Shown: positions 1-6,651, counted from the stretch's first letter. The stretch: 9,244 nt of DNA from Sphingomonas sanxanigenens (GCA_003240855.1 QFNN01000115.1:1-9244), one strand, 5' to 3'. Notes: generated from the letters alone by a model not told the origin. Numbers and translations are program-made.

Positions 1-19
1 AAAAACACCGCCAGAGGCG
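1..19 (-). terminator. Terminator-like hairpin behind the DUF5681 fragment
   Basis: This is the mirror copy of the hairpin at 9221-9239. On the minus strand a short GC stem CGCC-TCT-GGCG is followed by GTG and a run of five T. It lies just after the stop of the truncated gene and belongs to the inverted repeat. Confidence 0.35.
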
Positions 20-29
20 CTCGTCCGGA

Positions 30-94
30 TCACATCACCGAAAACGCATCGCCACCCAACAAGCCCGGAACCTCAGTCTCATGAATAGGCCGGG
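30..94 (-). pseudogene. 3' fragment of a second DUF5681-type gene
   Basis: On the minus strand this encodes RPIHETEVPGLLGGDAFSVM and a TGA at 30-32, identical in DNA and protein to the end of the complete gene at 8404-9210. Upstream of the break (95 onward, minus direction) the gene's frame is not continued: three codons before an ATG at 105-107 there is nothing matching, and a TAA stop lies at 111-113. It is therefore a truncated copy, cut at or next to position 94/95. A 25-residue open frame starting at that ATG could be read through the fragment, but nothing supports its expression. Confidence 0.8.
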
Positions 95-255
95 CTAAGC
101 GCCGCATATTTTAAGATCGCGATGAACGCCTCGGCCAATAGGGCTGGGCGTCTCAGTCGGCCAGCGAAGCTAATGCGTCCACGCCGGCGTGGTGGCGCGA
201 TCGCCCGATCGTCGGCATGCGCCACAAGCCGGCCGTGCGGTGTCGGGGCGCTTGC
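95..255. other. Gap with palindromes and an open minus-strand frame cut by the repeat
   Basis: There is no recognisable gene between the inverted repeat and the hydrolase stop codon. In the same minus frame as the hydrolase, the reading frame after its TAG stays open until a TGA at 79-81, just inside the repeat. A GTG at 223-225 would give a 48-residue product whose last third is hydrophobic (PALLAEAFIAILKYAAL). It could be chance in GC-rich DNA, or the remains of a gene truncated where the repeat begins. A PvuI-type inverted pair CGATCG-CC-CGATCG lies at 198-211. Confidence 0.35.
179..192. terminator. 14-bp perfect palindrome downstream of the hydrolase
   Basis: CCACGCCGGCGTGG is its own reverse complement and lies about 63 bases beyond the stop of the minus-strand hydrolase. 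It could form a GC-rich hairpin that ends that transcript. No T run follows, so intrinsic termination is doubtful and a protein-binding site is equally possible. Confidence 0.25.
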
Positions 256-1413
256 CTAGCGTAGCGCCTCCAGCTCCGCCGCGCTCGGGCATTGACGCGC
301 CACGCGCCGCGGCGGCGCGTAGGGCGGCACCTCCACCTGCGCGCCGATCGGCGTCGCCCGATAGGCGGCGGGGTCGATCCCGGCGCAGCGCATTTCCAGC
401 GCCAGCAGCCTGGGCGGCGTATCATAGGCTTCGTAGGAGAGATGGAACGTCCCCCAATGGATGGGGATGGCGAAGGATGCGCCCAGCCGCTCGAACACCT
501 TCACCGCGTCGACCGGGCCGATATGGCTGCCCGCACGCATCTCGCCCGGCGCGAAACGGAAGGCGCCGATCGGGATGAAGGCCAGGCGCACCGGGCCGTA
601 TTTCGCCGCCTCCTCGGGCCAGCGCATGTCGCCCGGCCCGGTATCGCCCGCGAAAAAGATATTGCCGCCGGGCAGCTTCACCACGAAGCTCGACCACAGG
701 GCGCGGCTGCGGTCGGCGATCCAGCGCGATCCCCAATGATGGTTGCGCGTCACCACCACGGAGACGCCGGGCTTCACATCGATGCTCTGTCCCCAGTCGA
801 GCGCGGCGACCTTCGCGCCCACCGGCTTCATCACGCTGTCATTGCCCAGGCTGGTGACGATCAGCGGATGATCGCGCGCCTCCAGCCGCTTCAGCGTCGC
901 CAGATCCATATGATCATAATGGTCGTGGCTGACGAGGACGATGTCGATCCTGGGCAGATCGTCGAAGCGCACGCCGGGTTCGGCGACGCGCGCCGGGCCG
1001 ACGCTGAGCGGCCCGGCCGTGCGCGACCAGATCGGATCGGCAAGGATGTTCAACCCCTGCGTCTGGATCAGCGCCGTCGCATGGCCTACCCAGGTCGCGA
1101 CCATGCGTTCGCCCTCCACGCGCGCAGGCGGCTTGATGGGCGTGACGGGCGTGTGCGCCGGCCATTCGGGCCGATCGTCGCGCCCCGTCAGATAGCGGAT
1201 GATGAAGCGGCTCTGCCCCCCCGGCGGCCTGAACGTGTCGTCTCCGTCGGGATTGAAGAAGCGGTCGCCGTCATAATGGCCCGAGACCGGCCCGTCATAA
1301 TAGCGGAAATCGAGAAAGGGCGGGACGAGCGTCAGAATCAGGCAGATCGCCACGACGAGGAACAGCAGCACGGTTCCCAGCCACCGCGCCAGCCTTCCGA
1401 TTGCTCTTCCCAT
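256..1413 (-). CDS. Membrane-anchored MBL-fold metallohydrolase (NAPE-PLD/UlaG-like)
   Basis: The product is a 385-residue metallo-beta-lactamase-fold hydrolase. Visible zinc-site residues are H163, H165, D167 and H168 (SHDHYDHMD), H226 (NHHWGSR), D257 (AGDTG) and H319 (IHWGTFH). The spacing between H226 and D257 equals that of the corresponding pair in human NAPE-hydrolysing phospholipase D, whose family this resembles most. Such proteins are often annotated as Zn-dependent hydrolases of the beta-lactamase fold; the true substrate, possibly a phosphodiester lipid, cannot be read from sequence. Residues 11-34 form one hydrophobic helix preceded by arginines, which predicts an N-in, C-out anchor and a periplasmic catalytic domain. 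The start at 1413 is chosen over upstream codons because it directly precedes the membrane helix, has purine-rich AGGCAGGATAGG upstream, and avoids overlapping the divergent gene. Confidence 0.85.
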   Translation of the reverse strand: MGRAIGRLARWLGTVLLFLVVAICLILTLVPPFLDFRYYDGPVSGHYDGDRFFNPDGDDTFRPPGGQSRFIIRYLTGRDDRPEWPAHTPVTPIKPPARVEGERMVATWVGHATALIQTQGLNILADPIWSRTAGPLSVGPARVAEPGVRFDDLPRIDIVLVSHDHYDHMDLATLKRLEARDHPLIVTSLGNDSVMKPVGAKVAALDWGQSIDVKPGVSVVVTRNHHWGSRWIADRSRALWSSFVVKLPGGNIFFAGDTGPGDMRWPEEAAKYGPVRLAFIPIGAFRFAPGEMRAGSHIGPVDAVKVFERLGASFAIPIHWGTFHLSYEAYDTPPRLLALEMRCAGIDPAAYRATPIGAQVEVPPYAPPRRVARQCPSAAELEALR

Positions 1414-1436
1414 CGCAACGCCTATCCTGCCTTTCC

Positions 1437-2621
1437 ATGCAGATAAGGCTTTGGGCGATCCTCGCAAGTCTCCTGGTCGGCGGTTGCGTGAGCGCGCCGC
1501 CTCCCCCGCCTGCGCGCGGCGCATGGGTGCGCGTCGCCTTCGATGCGCGGGGCGTGCGCGCCGTGGAGGCGGGCGGCGTGGCCGATCCCGCGACCGGCCG
1601 GCGCGTCACTGCCGACGATCCGGTGCGCGTCGCCTCAATCTCCAAGCTCGCCGTGGCGATGGGGGTGATGCGGCTGGTCGAGGCGGGGACGCTCGATCTC
1701 GACAGCGATGTCTCGCGCTGGCTGGGCTGGCGGCTGCGCAATCCGGCCTATCCCGATACGCCGATTACGCTGCGCCTGCTCCTCTCCCACCGGTCGAGCC
1801 TGACGGACGGGATCGACTATGTCCTGCCGCTGGGCGCGACGCTTCAGGGCGCGCTCGCCGATCCCCGCGCCTGGGATGGCGCGCATGCGCCGGGGAGCTG
1901 GTTCCGCTACACCAATCTCAATTTTCCGGTCATCGCCTCGATAATGGAGAAGGCGACTGGCGAGCGTTTCGATCTCCTGATGAAACGCCTTGTATTTCAG
2001 CCACTTGATCTCGACGCCTGCATGAACTGGTCGACCTGCTCCGACAGCGCGATCGCTCGCGCCGTCACCCTCACCAACGCCGAAGCTCGTGTTCTGCGTG
2101 ACAACCTAGGCGGACTCCGACCCGCCTGCCCCGTCCTCGTTCCGGCAAATGGCGATTGCGCCCTCGCCGACTACAGCCTCGGCGCCAACGGCGCGTTGTT
2201 CAGTCCGCAGGGCGGCATGCGCATCTCGGCCAAGGGGCTCGCGCGCATCGGCCAGCTTTTCCTCGACGGAGGCGAAGGCTTCCTTACCCCCGCATCGCTC
2301 GCCACGCTCATCGGCCCCGACTGGGTCTATGACGGGACGAACGGCGTCACTGGCGAGGACGCCGATGACGGCTTCCTCTGCACCTACGGTCTCGCGCTCC
2401 AGACGCTCGCCACCCAGCGCAAGGGGTGTCGCGACGATCCGTTCGGCGATAAGGCCCGCCGCATCGGCCATGCCGGTTCAGCCTATGGCCTGCGCTCGGG
2501 CCTGTGGGTCGACCGCAAGGCGAAGCGCGGCGTCGCCTATTTCGTCACCGCCGTTCCCGACGACGAAAAGGGACGCCGCTCCGCCTTTACCGCAGCCGAG
2601 GAATGGCTCGCCCGGCCCTGA
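1437..2621 (+). CDS. Lipoprotein serine hydrolase (class C beta-lactamase/PBP4-like family)
   Basis: This 394-residue protein belongs to the serine beta-lactamase-like family (class C/esterase/D-aminopeptidase type). The catalytic triad of motifs is present: S67-I-S-K70 (SxxK nucleophile and base), Y158-T-N160 (YxN), and H345-A-G347 in place of KTG, as is usual in non-lactamase members. The family signature LLLSHRSSLTDG lies at 114-124. The N-terminus MQIRLWAILASLLVGGC has a lipobox ending at C17, followed by a proline-rich linker, so it should be a lipid-anchored envelope protein. The ATG at 1437 is chosen because it begins this signal; no Shine-Dalgarno is evident before it. Five other cysteines, four of them in two close pairs (C196/C201 and C231/C241), suggest disulfides. 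The substrate is unknown: peptidoglycan peptides or an ester are plausible. True beta-lactamase activity is not supported by anything specific. Six bases separate it from the convergent fumarase. Confidence 0.88.
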   Translation: MQIRLWAILASLLVGGCVSAPPPPPARGAWVRVAFDARGVRAVEAGGVADPATGRRVTADDPVRVASISKLAVAMGVMRLVEAGTLDLDSDVSRWLGWRLRNPAYPDTPITLRLLLSHRSSLTDGIDYVLPLGATLQGALADPRAWDGAHAPGSWFRYTNLNFPVIASIMEKATGERFDLLMKRLVFQPLDLDACMNWSTCSDSAIARAVTLTNAEARVLRDNLGGLRPACPVLVPANGDCALADYSLGANGALFSPQGGMRISAKGLARIGQLFLDGGEGFLTPASLATLIGPDWVYDGTNGVTGEDADDGFLCTYGLALQTLATQRKGCRDDPFGDKARRIGHAGSAYGLRSGLWVDRKAKRGVAYFVTAVPDDEKGRRSAFTAAEEWLARP

Positions 2622-2627
2622 AAGGCC

Positions 2628-4151
2628 TCAGGCCCGTTCGAGCAGGCCTTCCTTCGCGATCTTCTCGCGCCAGACGAGCGGCGCGAGCTGGTGGACATTA
2701 TTGCCTTCGCTGTCGACCGCCACGGTCACGGGGAAGTCCTTCACCTCGAACTCGTAGATCGCCTCCATGCCGAGATCCTCGAAGCCGACGACCTTCGATC
2801 CCTTGATCGCGCGCGCGACGAGATAGGCCGCGCCGCCGACCGCCATCAGATAGGCGGACTTGGCGTCCTTGATCGCCTCGGTCGCGGCCGGGCCGCGCTC
2901 GGCCTTGCCCACGCAGGCGAGCAGCCCCTGATCGAGCATCATGCGCATGAACTTGTCCATGCGCGTCGCGGTGGTCGGGCCGGCGGGGCCAACCACTTCC
3001 TCGCCGACCGGATCGACCGGGCCGACATAGTAGATCACCCGCCCCTTGAACTCGACCGGCAGTTGCTCGCCGCGATCGAGCATGTCCTTGATGCGCTTGT
3101 GCGCGGCATCGCGCCCGGTAAGCATCTTGCCGTTGAGGAGCAGGCGGTCGCCCTGCTTCCAGCTCTGCACCACCTCGGGCGTCAGCGTGTCGAGATCGAC
3201 GCGCTTCGCCGCCGCGTCGGGCTTCCAGTCGACTTTGGGCCAGGCATCGAGATCGGGCGCGTCAAGATAGGCCGGCCCCGATCCGTCGAGCGTGAAATGC
3301 GCGTGGCGCGTCGCCGCGCAATTCGGGATCATCGCCACCGGCTTGCCCGCCGCATGGCAAGGCGCATCCATGATCTTCACGTCGAGGATGGTCGAAAGCC
3401 CGCCCAGTCCCTGCGCACCGATGCCCAGCGCATTGACCTTGTCGAAAATCTCGATGCGCAGCGCTTCGAGGTCGTTCTGCGGTCCGCGCTCCTTGAGCAC
3501 GCTCATGTCGATCTGCTCCATGAGCGCCTTCTTGGCGAGCAGCACGCAATGTTCGGCCGTGCCGCCGATGCCGATGCCAAGCATACCGGGCGGGCACCAG
3601 CCGGCGCCCATCTGCGGCAGCATCTCAAGCACCCAATCGACGATCGAATCGCTGGGATTCATCATCTTGAACTTGGACTTGTTCTCGCTGCCGCCGCCCT
3701 TGGCCGCGACATCGATCGAAACCTTGCTGCCCGTCACCATCTCGACATTGAGGACGCAGGGGGTGTTGTCCCGGGTGTTGCGGCGCGTGAAGGCCGGATC
3801 GGCCAGCACCGACGCGCGCAGCTTGTTCTCGGGGTTCAGATAGGCGCGGCGCACGCCTTCATCGACCACGTCCTGCAAGGGGCGCGAAATGTCGTCGAGG
3901 CGGCAGTCCATGCCCCATTTGACAAAGACGTTGACGATGCCGGTATCCTGGCAGATCGGGCGATGCCCCTCGGCGCACATGCGGCTGTTGGTCAGGATCT
4001 GTGCGATCGCGTCCTTCGCGGCCGGCGATTCCTCCACCGCATAGGCATCGCCCAGCGCGCGGATATAATCCATGGGGTGATAATAGCTGATATACTGGAG
4101 CGCATCGGCGACGCTTTCGATCAGGTCGGCTGCGCGGATGGTCGTGGTCAT
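2628..4151 (-). CDS. fumA: Fumarate hydratase, class I ([4Fe-4S], two-domain)
   Basis: This enzyme reversibly hydrates fumarate to L-malate in the TCA cycle and is cytoplasmic. The 507-residue chain joins the alpha (N-terminal) and beta (C-terminal) domains in one polypeptide. The three cysteines expected to bind the oxygen-sensitive [4Fe-4S] cluster are C67 (PICQDTG), C186 (GWCPPGM) and C278 (NCAATRH). The 119-residue gap from first to second matches the family. The C-terminal domain carries YYVGPVDPVGEEVVGPAGPT (375-394) and TRMDKFM. The start at 4151 is chosen because it is preceded by GCGAGG at a suitable distance and gives the MTTTIRAADLIESVADALQY N-terminus typical of the family. An upstream extension to 4520 would be arginine-rich low-quality sequence overlapping the next gene. 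The gene is a single unit, convergent with the serine hydrolase and divergent from the dehalogenase. Confidence 0.96.
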   Translation of the reverse strand: MTTTIRAADLIESVADALQYISYYHPMDYIRALGDAYAVEESPAAKDAIAQILTNSRMCAEGHRPICQDTGIVNVFVKWGMDCRLDDISRPLQDVVDEGVRRAYLNPENKLRASVLADPAFTRRNTRDNTPCVLNVEMVTGSKVSIDVAAKGGGSENKSKFKMMNPSDSIVDWVLEMLPQMGAGWCPPGMLGIGIGGTAEHCVLLAKKALMEQIDMSVLKERGPQNDLEALRIEIFDKVNALGIGAQGLGGLSTILDVKIMDAPCHAAGKPVAMIPNCAATRHAHFTLDGSGPAYLDAPDLDAWPKVDWKPDAAAKRVDLDTLTPEVVQSWKQGDRLLLNGKMLTGRDAAHKRIKDMLDRGEQLPVEFKGRVIYYVGPVDPVGEEVVGPAGPTTATRMDKFMRMMLDQGLLACVGKAERGPAATEAIKDAKSAYLMAVGGAAYLVARAIKGSKVVGFEDLGMEAIYEFEVKDFPVTVAVDSEGNNVHQLAPLVWREKIAKEGLLERA

Positions 4152-4191
4152 CTTGCCTCGCGGAAAATGAGGATGTCGCGCGCCCTTTCGG

Positions 4192-4214
4192 CCTTTCCGC
4201 GCACGAAGGAAAGG
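4192..4214. promoter_or_regulatory. CCTTTCC/GGAAAGG inverted repeat in a divergent promoter region
   Basis: A 7-bp perfect inverted repeat (CCTTTCC at 4192-4198, GGAAAGG at 4208-4214, 9-base spacer) lies in the 98-bp gap between the fumarase and dehalogenase starts. Centre-to-centre distance is about 16 bp, suited to a dimeric repressor or activator. Both promoters must lie in this gap. A TTGTCA hexamer on the minus strand (4225-4230) is the best -35 candidate for the fumarase, but no good -10 follows. Function is inferred only from position. Confidence 0.3.
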
Positions 4215-4249
4215 GGCTAGCGTCTGACAAAATGACCAAGGGGCGCGAA

Positions 4250-4969
4250 ATGACCTCGGCAATGCCCAAAGCACTGGCCTTTGACGTGTTCGGAACGGTG
4301 GTCGACTGGCGGACCAGCATCGCACGCGAGGCCGCGCCCTTCCTGTCCGCAATCGGCCGCGACGACATCGATCCCGCCGCGTTCGCGGACGGCTGGCGCG
4401 CACGCTATCTCCGCGCCATGGCCGAAATGACGGCCGGCCGGCCATTCGTGATCCTCGATACGCTTCACCGCGAAATGCTCGACAGCCTGCTCGCCGACCT
4501 CGACATCGACGCGACGGCAATTCCCGAAAGCCAGCTCGCCGCTCTGAATGAAGGCTGGCATAGCCTCGATCCCTGGCCCGACTCGGTGGCCGGGCTGACG
4601 CGGCTCAAGGCGCGCTTCCCTGTTGTGACGCTGTCCAACGGCAATGTCGCACTGATGCTCGCTATGGCGAGACGGGCAGGCCTGCCATGGGACGCCATTC
4701 TCGGCGCCGAGTTCAGCCGCGTCTACAAGCCAGCGCCCGAGGCTTATCTGGCGACAGCCCGGGCGCTGCAGATGATCCCCGGCGAGCTTTGCCTCGTCGC
4801 AGCGCATCACAGCGATCTTGCCGCCGCGCGCGCATGCGGACTGATGACCGCCTATATCGATCGCCCCATGGAATATGGCGGTCGCCCCGCGCCCGATCGC
4901 GACGCGGCGCAGGCGTGGAACTATCGCGCGGACGGTCTGGGCGGGCTGGCCGATCTGCTCGGCTGCTGA
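4250..4969 (+). CDS. Haloacid dehalogenase, type II (HAD superfamily)
   Basis: This 239-residue cytoplasmic hydrolase resembles (S)-2-haloacid dehalogenases, which replace a halogen with hydroxyl through an aspartyl ester. Visible residues: nucleophile D12 with G15-T16 (FDVFGTVVDW), R50 (GWRARY, equivalent to Arg41 of L-DEX YL), S129-N130 (LSNGN, motif II), K160 (YKPAPEAY, motif III), and D189 in VAAHHSDLAAARACG. In L-DEX the S175 and N177 positions are Ser and Asn; here they are A184 and H186, the VAAH variant common in proteobacterial members. Substrate may therefore differ from simple chloroacids. The start at 4250 is chosen because AAGGGG lies six bases upstream. An ATG at 4232 is in frame but lacks this, and one at 4262 would also keep the catalytic core. 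It is transcribed alone and ends in a shared terminator. Confidence 0.87.
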   Translation: MTSAMPKALAFDVFGTVVDWRTSIAREAAPFLSAIGRDDIDPAAFADGWRARYLRAMAEMTAGRPFVILDTLHREMLDSLLADLDIDATAIPESQLAALNEGWHSLDPWPDSVAGLTRLKARFPVVTLSNGNVALMLAMARRAGLPWDAILGAEFSRVYKPAPEAYLATARALQMIPGELCLVAAHHSDLAAARACGLMTAYIDRPMEYGGRPAPDRDAAQAWNYRADGLGGLADLLGC

Positions 4970-4984
4970 GACCGGATATGAAAA

Positions 4985-5008
4985 GGGCGTCCGCATCGGC
5001 GGACGCCC
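4985..5008. terminator. Bidirectional intrinsic terminator between convergent genes
   Basis: A 10-bp perfect stem, GGGCGTCCGC with GCGGACGCCC, closes a four-base loop. It lies 15 bases after the dehalogenase stop and 24 bases after the metalloprotease stop. Read on the minus strand the stem is followed at once by TTTT, so it should work best for the metalloprotease transcript. On the plus strand only CCTTCATT follows, a weaker tail. Confidence 0.85.
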
Positions 5009-5032
5009 CCTTCATTGCGGTAAAACGACCGA

Positions 5033-6229
5033 TCAGGCGAAAGCGATCGTCGTCCGGCGGCGGCGCACTGCAGCGCCGACCATGCCGAAACCGGCGATCA
5101 GCATCGCCCAGGTCGCCGGCTCCGGCACGCTGGCCGCAAAGCGACGATAGATGTCCGCCGAGGTGATCTTGTAACCGGAATTGGCGAGAACGTCGAAAGA
5201 GACATTCCAGCCCAGCGCGTCGAAGGCCGCGATGTCGAGCGCGGTGATCTCACCCATCTGCGCGTAGCAGAAGTTGGGATCCATGATGCCTTCCTGGCCG
5301 GTGCAGCCGCCAAGATCCTTCCAGTGCGACGCCTGCTGTCCATCGCCCTGATTGCGGCCGGTGGAGAAGAGCGAGCCGCCGAATAACTGGTTCTGACCGC
5401 CGTCGATCGAGAAATAGGCGTTCGCGCCAACCGACAGGTCCAGCGCCGGCCCGGCGCCCGGTGCGACATTGTTGGGATCGTTGCTGTAGCGGAACAGATC
5501 GAGCGTGGTCCAGATGTTGCTCGATCCGTTGGCGTTGGCGTTGGCGTTGGCGGGATTGTCGTAGATATCGACACCGCTGGTGAAGCCAAGCGCGTGACCA
5601 ATCTCGTGGATCGCGACGCCGATGAAGTCCATCTTGCCCGGCGTGATGCCGTCGGTCGGATCGAAATCGAAGGCGAAGTTGGTGCTGAAGTTGACCTGCG
5701 CGTCGCGCTGGTTCGGGTTGAAACCGGTATAGCCAAGAGCCTTCAGCGCGGCGCCGTTGACGCCCATCGTCAGATTGTTGGCGCTGTTGTCGTTGTCGAA
5801 CACCTGCTTCGAGACGTCGATGCCGACCTTGGTCGCATCGTTGCGATAGCCGCTGGTGATCATCTGCAGGCCGCCGGCCGCGGTCAGCGGCGTCAGGTTG
5901 GCGACAGCAGTGGCGTCGAGCGCGCTGTTGCCGGTGGCGGCGAGCTGCTGATAGACGCTCGACGCCGTCACGCCATAGCGCGTGCTGCCCGTCGAACCGA
6001 TCACGTTGGTGGCGAGCGGAATATAGCCGATCTCGAGACGGACGACGGCGTCGCTGGTGAGCACCGACGACCAATAGGCGGCAGCCATCTTGAAGCCCCG
6101 CTCGGCGACCGTGCCGGCGACCGAACCATTATAGTCGATGAGCTGGAAGGTAAGCGCCTGCGCAGGCTGGGCGGCGAGCGCAGCGCCCATCACGGCGCCG
6201 AGCAGGACAGAGCGCGAAAACTTGGACAT
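5033..6229 (-). CDS. Secreted HEIGH zinc metalloprotease with PEP-CTERM anchor (NF038122-like)
   Basis: The 398-residue precursor begins with a Sec signal peptide (SRSVLLGAVMGAALAAQPAQA, likely cut after A25). It holds a zinc-protease motif H208-E-I-G-H212-ALGF with a Met-turn-like GIMDPNF around M316. It ends in a sorting signal P369-E-P-ATWAMLIAGFG followed by R389-R392. In the PEP-CTERM/exosortase system such a tail is cut and the protein is passed to the cell surface, usually in exopolysaccharide producers. The metzincin pattern HExxHxxGxxH would need a third histidine at 218, but serine is found; D221 is a candidate ligand instead. A strong Shine-Dalgarno (AAGGGGG, six bases before the ATG) fixes the start. 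A paired C309/C321 could form a disulfide. The family resembles the NF038122 PEP-CTERM-associated metalloproteases; substrates are unknown. No exosortase is in the window. Confidence 0.87.
   Translation of the reverse strand: MSKFSRSVLLGAVMGAALAAQPAQALTFQLIDYNGSVAGTVAERGFKMAAAYWSSVLTSDAVVRLEIGYIPLATNVIGSTGSTRYGVTASSVYQQLAATGNSALDATAVANLTPLTAAGGLQMITSGYRNDATKVGIDVSKQVFDNDNSANNLTMGVNGAALKALGYTGFNPNQRDAQVNFSTNFAFDFDPTDGITPGKMDFIGVAIHEIGHALGFTSGVDIYDNPANANANANGSSNIWTTLDLFRYSNDPNNVAPGAGPALDLSVGANAYFSIDGGQNQLFGGSLFSTGRNQGDGQQASHWKDLGGCTGQEGIMDPNFCYAQMGEITALDIAAFDALGWNVSFDVLANSGYKITSADIYRRFAASVPEPATWAMLIAGFGMVGAAVRRRRTTIAFA
5528..5551. repeat. Four perfect GTTGGC hexamer units inside the metalloprotease gene
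   Basis: Four tandem GTTGGC units encode an alternating Ala-Asn run (residues 227-234 region, PANANANANGSS) some 15 residues after the zinc motif. Unit gain or loss would change the protein by two residues without breaking the frame, so this is a possible length-variable linker. Confidence 0.85.
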
Positions 6230-6307
6230 GTTAGACCCCCTTGAGTGCAGCGGAAACCCGCAAACCCCATTCGAAGCAGATTCCCACTCCGCCGAATGAT
6301 TAACGAC

Positions 6308-6335
6308 AAGTTAATCGGATTTAATGAGGGGTCAA
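6308..6335 (-). promoter_or_regulatory. Candidate sigma-70-type promoter of the metalloprotease
   Basis: On the minus strand TTGACC (6330-6335) is followed after 16 bases by TAACTT (6308-6313). Position, about 80 bases before the start codon, and the AT-rich surroundings fit a promoter. The -10 match is modest. Confidence 0.35.
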
Positions 6336-6336
6336 C

Positions 6337-6352
6337 GCGCAACGCGTTGCGC
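6337..6352. promoter_or_regulatory. 16-bp perfect palindrome next to the metalloprotease promoter
   Basis: GCGCAACGCGTTGCGC is a perfect 16-bp palindrome ending one base away from the candidate -35 box. Its size and symmetry suit a dimeric regulator acting at the metalloprotease promoter. The regulator is not identifiable. It is too far (over 700 bp) from the methyltransferase gene to be assigned to that with confidence. Confidence 0.4.
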
Positions 6353-6651
6353 CGCAAGGAAAGATGCGCATGGAGCGTGCCAAAATGGGAATGGGCTTGT
6401 ACCAGTTACGCTGGGATGACGCCGGCATGGCAGATCGCGATACGCGTCCATAGCCCCGACAACCCGCACAGCCAAAGCCCATGCGGAGCGTGAAATAACG
6501 ACGGGGTGTTTGGTGCGCCACGCAGTTGCGAGCGAACCAGTCTGAGCCTGATATTCGCTGTTCGCGTGTTTTAAGACGCGGGTCTGATCGCGCCAATCGG
6601 TCAAATCTGACACGAAAGTGCGACTTTGCGGGTACAATGCAAAACCCGAAG

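Larger units (their letters stand above)
1..94. repeat. Left copy of a perfect 94-bp terminal inverted repeat
   Basis: Read base by base, positions 1-94 are the exact reverse complement of 9146-9239. Identity stops at position 95 (C here, where the other copy would give A). The outer limit is unknown because the window begins inside the repeat. It contains the last 20 codons, stop codon and 3' flank of the DUF5681 gene that is complete at the right end. Complete identity implies recent duplication, gene conversion or an assembly effect. Confidence 0.95.

Noticed and set aside
292..1446. Long plus-strand open frame opposite the MBL-fold hydrolase
   Set aside because: It is antisense to a gene with a full zinc-site motif set. 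Its product is His/Arg/Asp-rich, as expected from the reverse of a GC-rich gene.
1437..2621. Calling the serine hydrolase an antibiotic-resistance beta-lactamase
   Set aside because: It has only family-level motifs with HAG in place of KTG and is a lipoprotein; nothing specific supports beta-lactam hydrolysis.
2691..4220. 509-codon plus-strand frame opposite the fumarase
   Set aside because: The minus strand encodes an unmistakable class I fumarase with all three cluster cysteines; the antisense product has no recognisable domain.
4152..4520. N-terminal extension of the fumarase frame
   Set aside because: It is arginine-rich, overlaps the dehalogenase on the other strand, and lies upstream of a start with a good Shine-Dalgarno and family-typical N-terminus.
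5594..6244. 216-codon plus-strand frame opposite the metalloprotease
   Set aside because: Antisense shadow of a gene with signal peptide, HEIGH motif and PEP-CTERM tail.
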